Below, piece by piece: positions 34,762 through 42,641 of a DNA stretch of 64,000 nucleotides. Made by a program: the position numbers and the translations under genes. Positions within the stretch are counted from its first letter, which is position 1, and each line of letters starts with the position of its first letter. The DNA lies in the NCBI RefSeq assembly GCF_000620785.1, contig NZ_JIAI01000002.1:552110-616109 (forward strand). Reading direction: 5' to 3'. Origin of the DNA: Actinospineispora acaciae DSM 45401 (GTDB taxonomy: Bacteria; Actinomycetota; Actinomycetes; Mycobacteriales; Pseudonocardiaceae). The notes under the pieces were generated by a model. That model worked only from the letters and a program-made list of their open reading frames with translations. It had not been told where the DNA came from and made no database searches.

Positions 34762-36312
34762 ATGACCGCGAGCAGGGCGAACGACGCACAGGTCCCGATC
34801 GAACGGCACTACGGCGGCCCGCCGGAGGACCGGTCGCTGCGCGAGTGGGTGGACCGGCGCGCGGCCGACGGCCCGCCCTACCGCCCGTACGCCATGATCT
34901 ACACCGGCCAGGGCAGCCCGGAGATGACCGCCGAGCGGATCCGGATGCTGCGCGAGGTCGGCGCGGAGTCCGTCCTGCTGGCCTGTGACCTGCCGTCGCA
35001 GCTCGGGTTCGACGCGGACCACCGGCTGGCGCGCGCGCAGGTGGGCAGGGCCGGGGTGTCCTGCTCGACCCTGGACGACATGCGCGCGATAGCCGACGGC
35101 ATCGACGTGCACACCGTGGACAGCGTCGGGATGCTGGCCAACAGCGTCGGCCACGTCGGCCTGGCGCAGGTGCACGAGGTGCTGACCGAGCGCGGCGTGG
35201 CCGACCGGGTACGGCTGGTCATGCAGAACGACCCGCTCAAGGAGTTCACCGCGCGCGGCACCGAGCTGTTCACCCCCGAGCAGTCGGTGCGGATCGCCTG
35301 CGACGCGGTCGGCTACGCGGTCGAGAACGAGATCCCCGGCTACGCCATGACCGTCTGCTCCAACCACTACGACGTGGCCGGCGCCGGGCCGGTCACCGCG
35401 CTGGCGATCGCGCTGGCCAACGGCGTGGCCTACCTCGACGAGCTGGTGGCGCGCGGGTACCCGGCGACCGAGGCGGCGCGGCGGATGATGCTGTTCGTCA
35501 ACGAGCGCAGCGACCTGTTCGTGGGTGCGGCGATCTTCCGGTCCACCCGGGTGCTGTGGGGCGAGCTGCTGCGCGAGCGGTTCGGGGTACGGGCCGAGGA
35601 CGTCCCGCCGGTGGCGCTGATGGGTTACGCGCACGGGCTGGAGAGCGACCGCGAGCCGCTGGCCAACGTCGCGCGGGTGGCGATCAGCGTGGCCGCCGCG
35701 ACCCTGGGCGGCGCGGACTACCTGTGCGCGGCGTCCTACGACGAGCCGCTGCGGGTGCCCTCCCCGGACGCCTCCGCGTTGGCGGTGCGCACCCTGCGCA
35801 CGGTCGGCGCCGAGCACGGCGTGACCAACTCGGTGGACCCGCTGGCCGGTTCGTTCAAGCTCGACGAGGTGCAGGCGCGGGTCGAGGCGGACGTGCGGGC
35901 CGAGCTGGACCGCATCTTCGAGCGCGGCGGCGCCGTGGCCTGCCTGCACGACGGCTACATCGCCGCGCTGATCGACCACGGCCGGGGCACCCGCCAGCGC
36001 CAGCTCGACGCCGGCGAGCGCCAGTTCATCGGCGAGAACACGGTGGCCGCGCCGCAGTGGCGCCAGCTGTTCACCGGCTCCAGCGCCCCCGCGCCCGGCA
36101 TGGACACCGTCGAGTCCGCGCTCAGGGAACGGATCGTCGAGCACAAGGACAAGCACGCCGGCCCCGCCCTGGACCGCGCGCTGGACAAGGTGCGGGTGGC
36201 CGCCGCCGGCACCGACAACCTCGTACCCCCCACCCGGGACGCACTGCGCGCCGGCGCCACCATCGAACAGATCCTGTCCGCCACCCGCGCCGGCTTCGAG
36301 GAAGCAGCATGA
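34762..36312 (+). CDS. B12-dependent acyl-CoA mutase, large (substrate-binding) subunit
   Basis: This 516-residue TIM-barrel protein belongs to the methylmalonyl-CoA/isobutyryl-CoA mutase family and lacks the B12-binding domain, which is encoded separately next door, as in IcmA/IcmB and HcmA/HcmB. Family marks are AMIYTGQGSPEM near residues 48-59, QNDPLKEF near 155, and NVARVAISVAAATLGGADYL with the following YDEPLRVPS near 310-335. It is shorter than IcmA/HcmA (about 560), and several active-site neighbourhoods differ: CSNHYDVAGAG stands where the others have an SGYH.EAGA segment. The substrate is probably not one of the standard ones. Confidence 0.86.
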   Translation: MTASRANDAQVPIERHYGGPPEDRSLREWVDRRAADGPPYRPYAMIYTGQGSPEMTAERIRMLREVGAESVLLACDLPSQLGFDADHRLARAQVGRAGVSCSTLDDMRAIADGIDVHTVDSVGMLANSVGHVGLAQVHEVLTERGVADRVRLVMQNDPLKEFTARGTELFTPEQSVRIACDAVGYAVENEIPGYAMTVCSNHYDVAGAGPVTALAIALANGVAYLDELVARGYPATEAARRMMLFVNERSDLFVGAAIFRSTRVLWGELLRERFGVRAEDVPPVALMGYAHGLESDREPLANVARVAISVAAATLGGADYLCAASYDEPLRVPSPDASALAVRTLRTVGAEHGVTNSVDPLAGSFKLDEVQARVEADVRAELDRIFERGGAVACLHDGYIAALIDHGRGTRQRQLDAGERQFIGENTVAAPQWRQLFTGSSAPAPGMDTVESALRERIVEHKDKHAGPALDRALDKVRVAAAGTDNLVPPTRDALRAGATIEQILSATRAGFEEAA

Positions 36313-36710
36313 GTAGACGGGGCCGGGTAGTGCTCAGCAAGGTCGGTCTGGACGGCCACGACGTCGGCATCCGACTGGTCGCCAAAAAGCTCACCGAAGC
36401 CGGCGTCGAAGTCGTCTACCTCGGCAAACGCAACCTGCCCGACGTCATCGTGGCCACCGCGATCGCCGAGGACGTGGACGTCATCGGGATCAGCTCGCTC
36501 AGCGGCGGCCTTGCCGAGTTCACCACCGAGCTCCTCGAACTACTCGAAAAAGAGGACGTCGACATCCCCGTGATCACCGGCGGCATCCTCGAAGAGGCCG
36601 ACCGTGACCGCGCCCTAGCCGCCGGCGTCCGCCACCACTTCGGCCCCGGCGCCTCCCTAGCCGAAGTAGTCGACTCCTTCACTGCTCTTATCCCAGCTCA
36701 GACCCCGTGA
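36309..36710 (+). CDS. B12-binding small subunit of acyl-CoA mutase
   Basis: This is a 133-residue cobalamin-binding protein. The base-off/His-on motif is DGHDVG (Asp15, His17, Gly20), followed by SSLSGG at 62-67 and ITGG at 89-92. It supplies adenosylcobalamin to the large subunit; the start overlaps that gene's stop (ATGA). Its own stop codon (36708-36710) lies inside the 5' arm of repeated hairpin copy 2. A G-protein chaperone (MeaB/MeaI type) is not found in the window. Confidence 0.93.
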   Translation: MSRRGRVVLSKVGLDGHDVGIRLVAKKLTEAGVEVVYLGKRNLPDVIVATAIAEDVDVIGISSLSGGLAEFTTELLELLEKEDVDIPVITGGILEEADRDRALAAGVRHHFGPGASLAEVVDSFTALIPAQTP

Positions 36711-36749
36711 GTGGTTAGCGTTGTCATAGCAACGCTAACCACTCACGGG
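36704..36749. terminator. Repeated hairpin, copy 2 (bidirectional terminator)
   Basis: Perfect 20-base arms surround the loop TCATAG, in the same orientation as copy 1. The left arm contains the stop codon of the B12-binding gene and the right arm ends one base before the stop codon of the convergent gene at 36750. Confidence 0.8.
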
Positions 36750-37148
36750 TCATGACCAGCGGTTTTGGGTGGCGGCCGTTCGGACGGCGCGCAGGACGGT
36801 GGACAGTACGGGGTGGGCGGAGCGCGCGGAGTGCAGGGCCGGGCCGGTGAGGCGGTCGACCTCGGCAGCGCAGGTCGCGCACCGGCGGCCGGGGGGTGCG
36901 CTCAACGCCCCGGGGGCGACGACGTATCCGCAGGCGGACCGGTAGTACCCGGTGTGCCGGCTGGCGGCGAAGTCGACGTCGCTGACCGCGTGCTCGACGT
37001 GGTCGCGCACGCAGGTCATCCAGCAGCCCTCCCAGTCGGGAAGTTCGGAGTCGAGGCGTCCCCGGTGATCAGGGGAGTGCCCGGGCGAGTGCTCCGGCGG
37101 GTGTGGAGGTCCGGCAGGCTCCGCCCGGCGTCGCCTCGCTAGCATCAT
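36750..37148 (-). CDS. Small Cys/Pro-rich actinobacterial protein, probable zinc-finger type
   Basis: This protein of about 132 residues has a basic, proline-rich N-terminus and a conserved-looking core TGYYRSACGYVVAPGALSAP followed by GRRCATCAAEV. Cys in SACGY and CATC could bind zinc. I have seen similar small proteins in Pseudonocardiaceae, where they are annotated only as zinc-finger-like. Start ATG 37148 (or the next ATG) is preceded by GGGAGG; longer in-frame starts reach 37250. It is divergent from an XRE regulator gene. The function is unknown. Confidence 0.6.
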   Translation of the reverse strand: MMLARRRRAEPAGPPHPPEHSPGHSPDHRGRLDSELPDWEGCWMTCVRDHVEHAVSDVDFAASRHTGYYRSACGYVVAPGALSAPPGRRCATCAAEVDRLTGPALHSARSAHPVLSTVLRAVRTAATQNRWS

Positions 37149-37297
37149 GCCTCCCACCCGGGCCTTTTTGCTCGGCGGCTGCGGGCCTGGGGAGGTCATT
37201 ATGATATCGGGAACTCGTGAGCAGAAGTGGGTTCCCGGAATAATACTCATTCGATGTAACGCCGCGCGCGGTGCTCGTGGGTAAGGGGAGGCGAAAG

Positions 37298-38182
37298 GTG
37301 AGCCAGGGCAGCGGCGACGTGGTGAACGCGACCGTGCGCAGGTGGCAGCTGACCGAGACGCTGCGGCAGCTGCGCGAGCGTGCCGGGCTGACCATCGAGG
37401 AGGCGGTCGAGAAGCTGCGGGCGAGCACCGGCACCTGGTCGCGCTCCAAGCTCGGGCGGATCGAGACCCGGGAGCAGGGCGTGCGGGTCCGCGAGGTGGA
37501 GCAGCTGCTCGACCTCTACCGCGTCGAGGAGGTCGACGTGCGGGAATGGCTGCTCGACCTGGCGGCCACCGCGCACGAGCGGGGCTACTGGCACGCCATC
37601 CGCAAGGACCTCCCGGAGGACTTCCACGAGTTCCTGAACGTGGAGGCGGCGCTGGTGGCGCTGCGCCAGTTCGAGGCCATGCTGATCCCCGGGCTGCTGC
37701 AGACCGCCGACTTCACCCGCGCGCTGATCAACGGGGCGATCCCCGGGCTGGCGCCCGACCTGGTGGAGCGCAGGGTGCTGGCCCGCCTCGCCCGCCAGCA
37801 GGTGCTGACCAGGGAGCACCCGCTCGAGTACCACGCGATCCTGGACGAGTCCATCCTGGAGCGCCCGATCGGCGGCCAGCACGTCATGCGCGCCCAGCTC
37901 CAGCACCTGGTCGACCGCGCCTCGGCGCCCAACATCATGCTGCAGGTGCTGCCCAAGTCGGCGGGCGCCACCCCGGCGCTGGAGGGGCCGTTCTCGGTGC
38001 TCACGCTGCCCGATCCGATCCCCGACTTCGGTTACACAGAGGGGCCGGGCGGCGCCGTTTATATTGAAGATCGCGCGAAGGTGAGATCCATTATCATGAC
38101 GTGGGGGATCTTGATCGAGCGGGCGTTGCCGCAGGCAGACTCCCTGGAACTGATCGAGAAGACCGCCCGGTACTACACCTGA
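37298..38182 (+). CDS. XRE family regulator with DUF5753 domain
   Basis: This is a 294-residue actinobacterial regulator. The N-terminal helix-turn-helix (TETLRQLRERAGLTIEEAVE with WSRSKLGRIE) is followed by a DUF5753 domain (residues about 100-285; FEAMLIPGLLQT, LEYHAILDESILERP). Such genes occur next to a DUF397 gene and act in pairs, in streptomycetes affecting development or antibiotic production. GTG 37298 is chosen because GGGGAGG stands about seven bases before it. Confidence 0.92.
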   Translation: MSQGSGDVVNATVRRWQLTETLRQLRERAGLTIEEAVEKLRASTGTWSRSKLGRIETREQGVRVREVEQLLDLYRVEEVDVREWLLDLAATAHERGYWHAIRKDLPEDFHEFLNVEAALVALRQFEAMLIPGLLQTADFTRALINGAIPGLAPDLVERRVLARLARQQVLTREHPLEYHAILDESILERPIGGQHVMRAQLQHLVDRASAPNIMLQVLPKSAGATPALEGPFSVLTLPDPIPDFGYTEGPGGAVYIEDRAKVRSIIMTWGILIERALPQADSLELIEKTARYYT

Positions 38183-38206
38183 CCACGATCCAGAGGAGAG
38201 CGCGGA

Positions 38207-38434
38207 ATGACCGATCACGACTCTCTGACCCGCGCCGCGTGGCGCAAGAGCAGCTTCTCCGGCAGCGGTGGTCCCGGCGGCGGCAACTGCGTGGAGGTCG
38301 CCGCCCTGCCCGATGGCCGCATCGCGGTCCGCAACAGCACCGACCCGCACGGCCCCGTCGCGTTGTTCGGCCGTGCCGAGATGGGCGCCTGGGTCCGTGG
38401 CTGCCGAGCGGGGGAGTTCGACGGGCTGGCCTGA
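38207..38434 (+). CDS. DUF397 domain protein
   Basis: This is a 75-residue protein composed of one DUF397 domain, with the typical AAWRKSSFSG start, GNCVEVAALPDGRIAVRNS core and final WVRGCRAGEFDGL. A good AGAGGAG site precedes the ATG. It follows its XRE/DUF5753 partner at a distance of 24 bases. In known pairs the DUF397 protein antagonises or modulates the regulator. Confidence 0.94.
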   Translation: MTDHDSLTRAAWRKSSFSGSGGPGGGNCVEVAALPDGRIAVRNSTDPHGPVALFGRAEMGAWVRGCRAGEFDGLA

Positions 38435-38456
38435 GGACGCCGGCCTGAACGCACCC

Positions 38457-39119
38457 GTGCTGGTCACATCCCGCTCGGCGGCCGAGTACCGCGCGATGTT
38501 CGACCTCACCGCGACGGACCTGGCCGCCGGTTCGGTGCTGGACTGCTGCGCCGGCGGATCCAGCTTCGCCGCCGAGACCGGGGCGCGGGTGGTCGCCGTG
38601 GACCCGGCCTACGCCATCGGCCGGCGGGCGCTGGCCGAGACGGTGCTTTCCGGGCTCCGCGATGGCGACCGGATCATCGACCGGAACCGGGAGCGCTTCG
38701 AATGGGGCTGGTACGGCACCCCGGAGCGGCGGGCGGCCGCCCGCGTCGACGCGGCGCACCGGTTCCTCGCCGACCTCGGCGAACGCCCCGGTCGCTACCT
38801 GGCGGGGGCGCTGCCGCACCTGCCGCTGGCCGACGCGAGCTTCGAGCTGGTGCTGTGCTCGCACATGCTGTTCACCTGGGCGAACCAGCTCGACGCCGAC
38901 TGGCACCGGGCGGCCCTCGCCGAGCTGGTCAGGGTGTCGCGCCGCGAGGTGCGGGTGTTTCCGCTGGTCGTGCAGGGCACTGGCGAGCCGGTCGGCTTCC
39001 TGGACGAGCTGCGCACCGGCCTGGCCGCGTCCGGCCACCGCACCGAGGTGCGCGACGTGCCGTACCGCTTCCAGCGCGGGGCCCATGCCATGCTCGTCGT
39101 CCGTACCGGGCGGCGTTAG
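38457..39119 (+). CDS. SAM-dependent methyltransferase-like protein
   Basis: This 220-residue protein has a class I methyltransferase fold: the glycine motif appears as LDCCAGGSS near residues 26-34 with VVAVDPAY as motif II, and LPLADASFELVLCSHMLF as motif IV. The start is uncertain: GTG 38457 is used, with no clear ribosome binding site; the gene starts 22 bases after the DUF397 stop, so it may be coupled. The 3' end overlaps the convergent enoyl-CoA hydratase gene by four bases. The methyl acceptor is unknown. Confidence 0.78.
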   Translation: MLVTSRSAAEYRAMFDLTATDLAAGSVLDCCAGGSSFAAETGARVVAVDPAYAIGRRALAETVLSGLRDGDRIIDRNRERFEWGWYGTPERRAAARVDAAHRFLADLGERPGRYLAGALPHLPLADASFELVLCSHMLFTWANQLDADWHRAALAELVRVSRREVRVFPLVVQGTGEPVGFLDELRTGLAASGHRTEVRDVPYRFQRGAHAMLVVRTGRR

Positions 39120-39862
39120 AGCGCGGCGAACCGCCGCAGGCCCTCGACCGTCTCGCCGGTGTGCAGGGTGGCCATCCCGTGGCGGAACTCCCTGGCCAGC
39201 GCGTCGGACAGCGGCCGGTCCCACTGCTCGTAGCTGGACATCCGGTCGGAGCGCATGGCCGCCTGCGGATGGGCGGCGATCACGGCGGCCAGTTCGAGCG
39301 CGGCGTCGAGGGCGGTGCCGGGCTCGACCAGCCGGTTCACCAGCCCCATGCGCAGCGCCTCCGCTCCGGAGACGCCGCGCCCGGTCAGGATCAGGTCCAG
39401 CGCGTTGCCGTGGCCGACCAGCCGGGGCAGCCGGACGGTGCCGCCGTCCATCAGTGGGATGCCCCAGCGCCGGCAGTAGACGCCGAACACCGCGTCGGTG
39501 CCGGCCACCCGCAGGTCGCACCAGCACGCGAGCTCCAGCCCGCCGGCCACCGCGACCTTCTCGACGGCCGCGATGACAGGCTTGGACAGCAGCATCCGGG
39601 TCGGGCCGACCGGCCCGTCGCCGTCCGCCTCCACCCGGCTGACCCGCTCGCCGCCCTCGACCATGGCCTTGAGGTCGGCGCCCGCGCAGAACCGCCCGCC
39701 CGCCCCGGTCAGCACCGCGACCCGTAGCTCGGGGTCGGCGTCGAAGCGGCGCATCGCGGCGGCCAGCGCCTCGGCGGTGGGCCTGTCGACGGCGTTGCAG
39801 ACTTCCGGGCGGTCCAGGGTGACGGTGACGATCGGCCCGGCCACGTCGTAGTGAACCGTCAT
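39116..39862 (-). CDS. Enoyl-CoA hydratase/isomerase family protein
   Basis: This is a 248-residue crotonase-fold protein. The oxyanion segments GAGGRFCAGADLKAM and VAVAGGLELACWCDLRVA are present. In the second catalytic region (GVYCRRWGIPLMDGGTVRLPRLVG) the usual active-site glutamate region reads MDGG, so one of the two hydratase glutamates is replaced, and the protein may catalyse another crotonase reaction. It is divergent from a PadR gene, and the gap between them carries two matching palindromes. Confidence 0.87.
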   Translation of the reverse strand: MTVHYDVAGPIVTVTLDRPEVCNAVDRPTAEALAAAMRRFDADPELRVAVLTGAGGRFCAGADLKAMVEGGERVSRVEADGDGPVGPTRMLLSKPVIAAVEKVAVAGGLELACWCDLRVAGTDAVFGVYCRRWGIPLMDGGTVRLPRLVGHGNALDLILTGRGVSGAEALRMGLVNRLVEPGTALDAALELAAVIAAHPQAAMRSDRMSSYEQWDRPLSDALAREFRHGMATLHTGETVEGLRRFAAL

Positions 39863-39876
39863 GGGTTGCCCTCACG

Positions 39877-39927
39877 TTCCCTTAGGGAATATCTCTACGC
39901 TGGCAGCGTCCACCTTCCTGAAGGGAA
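39877..39927. promoter_or_regulatory. Two PadR-type palindromic sites
   Basis: TTCCCTTAGGGAA (39877-39889, a perfect 6-base-arm palindrome) and TTCCTGAAGGGAA (39915-39927) lie between the divergent hydratase and PadR genes. The outer parts, ACGTTCCCTT and AAGGGAACGT, also form a longer inverted repeat. They are probably the binding sites by which PadR controls both genes. Confidence 0.6.
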
Positions 39928-39933
39928 CGTCAA

Positions 39934-40458
39934 GTGGCCGAGCTGAACGCGACGGGCGCCTCGCTGCTGGGGTTCCTGCACGACGGCCCGCGCACCGGTT
40001 GGGACCTGCTGCGCGCGGTGGAGCACAACCTGGGGCACTTCTGGAACGTGACGTCCAGCCACGTCTACCGCGAGCTCAAGGCGCTCGAGGCGCGCGGGTA
40101 CATCGAGGCCGGGCCGCGCCAGGCCCGGGAGCGGCGGCCGTACTCGATCACGCAGGAGGGGCGGGTGGCGTTCACGGAGTGGCTCAGCCAGGAGCCCGGG
40201 CTGGAGACGATGCGGATCCCGCTGCTGGTCACGCTGTGGTTCGGCGCCCACCTCGACCCGGCGCTGCTGCGCCGTTTCCTGGACAGCCATCGCGCCATCA
40301 ACGAGCGGCGGCTGGCCTACTACCGGTCGGTGCCCGCCGAGATGCTGGCGGAGAACCCGTACCTGGCGGCGGTGGTCGGGTTCGGGATCGACTACGAGCG
40401 TGCGGTGCTGAACTGGATGGACGGGCTGGACGACACGCTGCCCGGCCTGGAGTCGTGA
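39934..40458 (+). CDS. PadR family transcriptional regulator
   Basis: This is a 174-residue PadR/Vir-type regulator with an N-terminal winged helix (GFLHDGPRTGWDLLRAVEHN, SSHVYRELKALEARGYIEAG) and a C-terminal helical dimerisation domain. The start GTG 39934 is preceded by AAGGGAA. It is divergent from the hydratase gene, with matching palindromes between them. The 3' end overlaps the convergent gene at 40392 by 67 bases, more than usual. Confidence 0.9.
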   Translation: MAELNATGASLLGFLHDGPRTGWDLLRAVEHNLGHFWNVTSSHVYRELKALEARGYIEAGPRQARERRPYSITQEGRVAFTEWLSQEPGLETMRIPLLVTLWFGAHLDPALLRRFLDSHRAINERRLAYYRSVPAEMLAENPYLAAVVGFGIDYERAVLNWMDGLDDTLPGLES

Positions 40459-40874
40459 CCGTCGGTACCGTCCGCGTCACGGATCAGGTCGCGTAATCGC
40501 CGGCCCAGCCACACGGCGTCCTCGACGCGCTCGTCGATCGCGGCCAGTCCGGCGGCGAGCGCGAGCATCCGGAACTCGCCGCGCTGGGCGTCGGCGAGCG
40601 CGGCCGAGTCACGCTCCGCGCCGTCCAGCACCGCGCGCAGCGTGGCGTGCCTGGTCGCGAGCTCGCGCCAGGCCTGGGCCACGGCGTCCAGCGGCCGGGC
40701 GTGGTCGGCGAACTCGATGGCCGCGTCCAGGCGCGCGGACAGCGCGGTGGCCCAGCGCACCTGAAGCCCGACCAGCTGCTCGTCGGTGAGCTCCGGGTCC
40801 GGCCGGTCCGGGTCACGCACCTGGTCGAGAACGGCGTTGAGCTCGGCGTAGCCCGCGAGGGCCCTGCGTCCCAT
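40392..40874 (-). CDS. Uncharacterised helical protein
   Basis: This 160-residue protein is predicted to be mostly alpha-helical and Ala/Arg/Asp-rich, with no motif I recognise. ATG 40874 has GGAGGA about seven bases upstream, and a strong palindrome (40899-40915) lies in its leader, so it is regulated separately from the methionine transporter genes upstream. The C-terminal 22 residues lie in the overlap with the PadR gene. Confidence 0.62.
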   Translation of the reverse strand: MGRRALAGYAELNAVLDQVRDPDRPDPELTDEQLVGLQVRWATALSARLDAAIEFADHARPLDAVAQAWRELATRHATLRAVLDGAERDSAALADAQRGEFRMLALAAGLAAIDERVEDAVWLGRRLRDLIRDADGTDGHDSRPGSVSSSPSIQFSTARS

Positions 40875-40898
40875 GGCCGGTCCTCCGTTCCACTAGGC

Positions 40899-40935
40899 TT
40901 GTAACAAGGTTACAAGACGAGTGTAACACTGTAAT
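40899..40935. promoter_or_regulatory. Palindromic operator TTGTAAC-AAG-GTTACAA with partial second copy
   Basis: A perfect 7-base-arm inverted repeat at 40899-40915 is followed by a related TGTAACACTGTAA stretch at 40922-40934. The AT-rich sites stand out from the GC-rich surroundings. They lie just upstream of the gene at 40874 and just past the end of the metI-like gene. The regulator is unknown. Confidence 0.5.
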
Positions 40936-40958
40936 GCGGCCTCGCGTTGGGAAGCGGC

Positions 40959-41618
40959 TCAGCGGTGCAGGGCCTTGCGGGCCAGCCAGTTGCCGAGGAA
41001 CTGGGCGGCCTGCACGATCACGATGATCACGACCACGGTGACCAGCGTGACCGGCCAGTTGAACTGCTGGTATCCGTAGGTGATGGCGAAGTTGCCCAGC
41101 CCGCCGCCACCCACGTAGCCGGCCATCGCGGACATGTCCACCACCGCGACGAAGATGAACGTGTAGCCCAGCACCAGCGGTCCGAGCGCCTCCGGGATCA
41201 GCACGGTGAGGATGATCCGAGGCTTGCTCGCGCCCATCGCCCGCGCCGCCTCGATCACGCCCGGGTCGATGGCGATCAGGTTCTGCTCCACCACCCGCCC
41301 GATCACGAAGCTGGCCATCGCCGACATCGGGAACACCACCGACTGCGTCCCGATGGTGGTGCCCATGACGAGCAGCGTGAGCGGCCCGACCGCGGTGATG
41401 AAGATGATGAACGGGATCGGTCGGATGATGTTGACCAGCACGTTGAGCAGGTGGAACACCACCGGGTTGCGCAGCAGCCCTCCCGGGCGGGTGGCGTAGA
41501 GCAGCACCCCGATGAGCAGCCCGAGCACACCGGCGATGACCATCGTCCAGGCCACCATGTAGATCGTCTGCTGGAACGACAACAGCAGCACCGGGGAGAG
41601 CTGGTCCCAGTTGTTCAT
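40959..41618 (-). CDS. metI: Methionine ABC transporter permease (MetI)
   Basis: This is a 219-residue permease with five hydrophobic helices and the EAA-type loop EAARAMGASKPRIILTVLIPEALG (about 133-156), characteristic of MetI. It forms the membrane channel for MetN and MetQ, encoded upstream with ATGA-type overlap. It is the last gene of the minus-strand operon 43532-40959. Confidence 0.92.
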   Translation of the reverse strand: MNNWDQLSPVLLLSFQQTIYMVAWTMVIAGVLGLLIGVLLYATRPGGLLRNPVVFHLLNVLVNIIRPIPFIIFITAVGPLTLLVMGTTIGTQSVVFPMSAMASFVIGRVVEQNLIAIDPGVIEAARAMGASKPRIILTVLIPEALGPLVLGYTFIFVAVVDMSAMAGYVGGGGLGNFAITYGYQQFNWPVTLVTVVVIIVIVQAAQFLGNWLARKALHR

Positions 41619-42637
41619 GGCAGCTCCTCAACGGACGCGAGCTGATCCAGCTCGGCGATCAGCGCGTCCACCGAGGCGTCCTCGCCGACCAGCTCGTAGG
41701 TGATGCTGCCGAACGGCTTCTCGGCCAGCTCGCCGATGCCGCCGTAGATGATCGTGCTCCGCACGTTGTGCTCACCGAGCTTGCGGGCCAGGGTGGCCTG
41801 GGAGGCGCCGTCGTCGCGGACCGCGACCGTCACGATCCGCCCCGGGAAGCTGTGCCGCAGCCGGCGCAGCGTCTCCGGCGGTGGCCTGTCCCGCAGCACG
41901 CTGTGCACGAAACGCCTGGTCGCGGGCTCGCGCGGGCGGGCGAACACGTCGTAGATGGGTCCGTGCTCGATCACCCTGCCGTTCTCCATGACGGCCACCT
42001 TGTCGCAGATGGAGCTGACCACGTCCATCTCGTGGGTGATCACCACGACGGTGGTGCCCAGCTCGGTGTTGATCTTCTTGAGCAGGGCCAGCACGTCGCG
42101 GGTGGTCTCCGGGTCCAGCGCGCTGGTGGCCTCGTCGGCGAGCAGGATGGTGGGGTCGGTGGCCAGCGCCCGCGCGATGCCGACGCGCTGCTTCTGGCCG
42201 CCGGAGAGCTGGTTGGGGTACTGGCGGGCCTGGTCGGCGATGCCGACGAACTCCAGCAGCTCGGCCACCCGGGCCGCCCGCCGCTCGCGCGGCCAACCCG
42301 CCACCTTCAGCGGGTAGGCCACGTTCCCGGCGGCGGTGCGCGAGTTGAGCAGGTTGAACTGCTGGAAGATCATGCCGACCTGGGCGCGCAGCCGGCGCAG
42401 CTCGCGCTCGGTCAGGCCGGCGACCTCCTTGCCGTCCACCACCACCGTGCCCCGGCTGGGCGTCTCCAGGCCGTTGATCAACCTGACCAGCGTGCTCTTG
42501 CCGGCGCCGGAGTAGCCGATGACGCCGACGACCTCGCCGCGCTCCACGTCGAGGTCGACCGAGTCGACGGCGGTGATCACGTTCTTGCCGACCCGGAAGT
42601 CCTTCGCGGCGTTGCGGAAGCTGATGACCGGCGGCAC
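41615..42637 (-). CDS. metN: Methionine ABC transporter ATPase (MetN)
   Basis: This is a 340-residue ATPase: Walker [10 protein letters not shown] near residue 41, signature [15 protein letters not shown], Walker [15 protein letters not shown]. The C-terminal 75 residues form the NIL (ACT-like) domain that in Escherichia coli MetN binds methionine and inhibits transport, so feedback control is likely. It sits between metQ and metI. Confidence 0.94.
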   Translation of the reverse strand: MPPVISFRNAAKDFRVGKNVITAVDSVDLDVERGEVVGVIGYSGAGKSTLVRLINGLETPSRGTVVVDGKEVAGLTERELRRLRAQVGMIFQQFNLLNSRTAAGNVAYPLKVAGWPRERRAARVAELLEFVGIADQARQYPNQLSGGQKQRVGIARALATDPTILLADEATSALDPETTRDVLALLKKINTELGTTVVVITHEMDVVSSICDKVAVMENGRVIEHGPIYDVFARPREPATRRFVHSVLRDRPPPETLRRLRHSFPGRIVTVAVRDDGASQATLARKLGEHNVRSTIIYGGIGELAEKPFGSITYELVGEDASVDALIAELDQLASVEELP

Positions 42638-42641
42638 CGGA

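Noticed and set aside
32554..36156. Very long open frame (1200 codons) on the minus strand opposite the B12-mutase operon
   Set aside because: It is the antisense shadow of well-supported plus-strand genes. Its product is low-complexity (Arg, His, Val, Gly) with no motif, a usual artefact of third-position GC bias.
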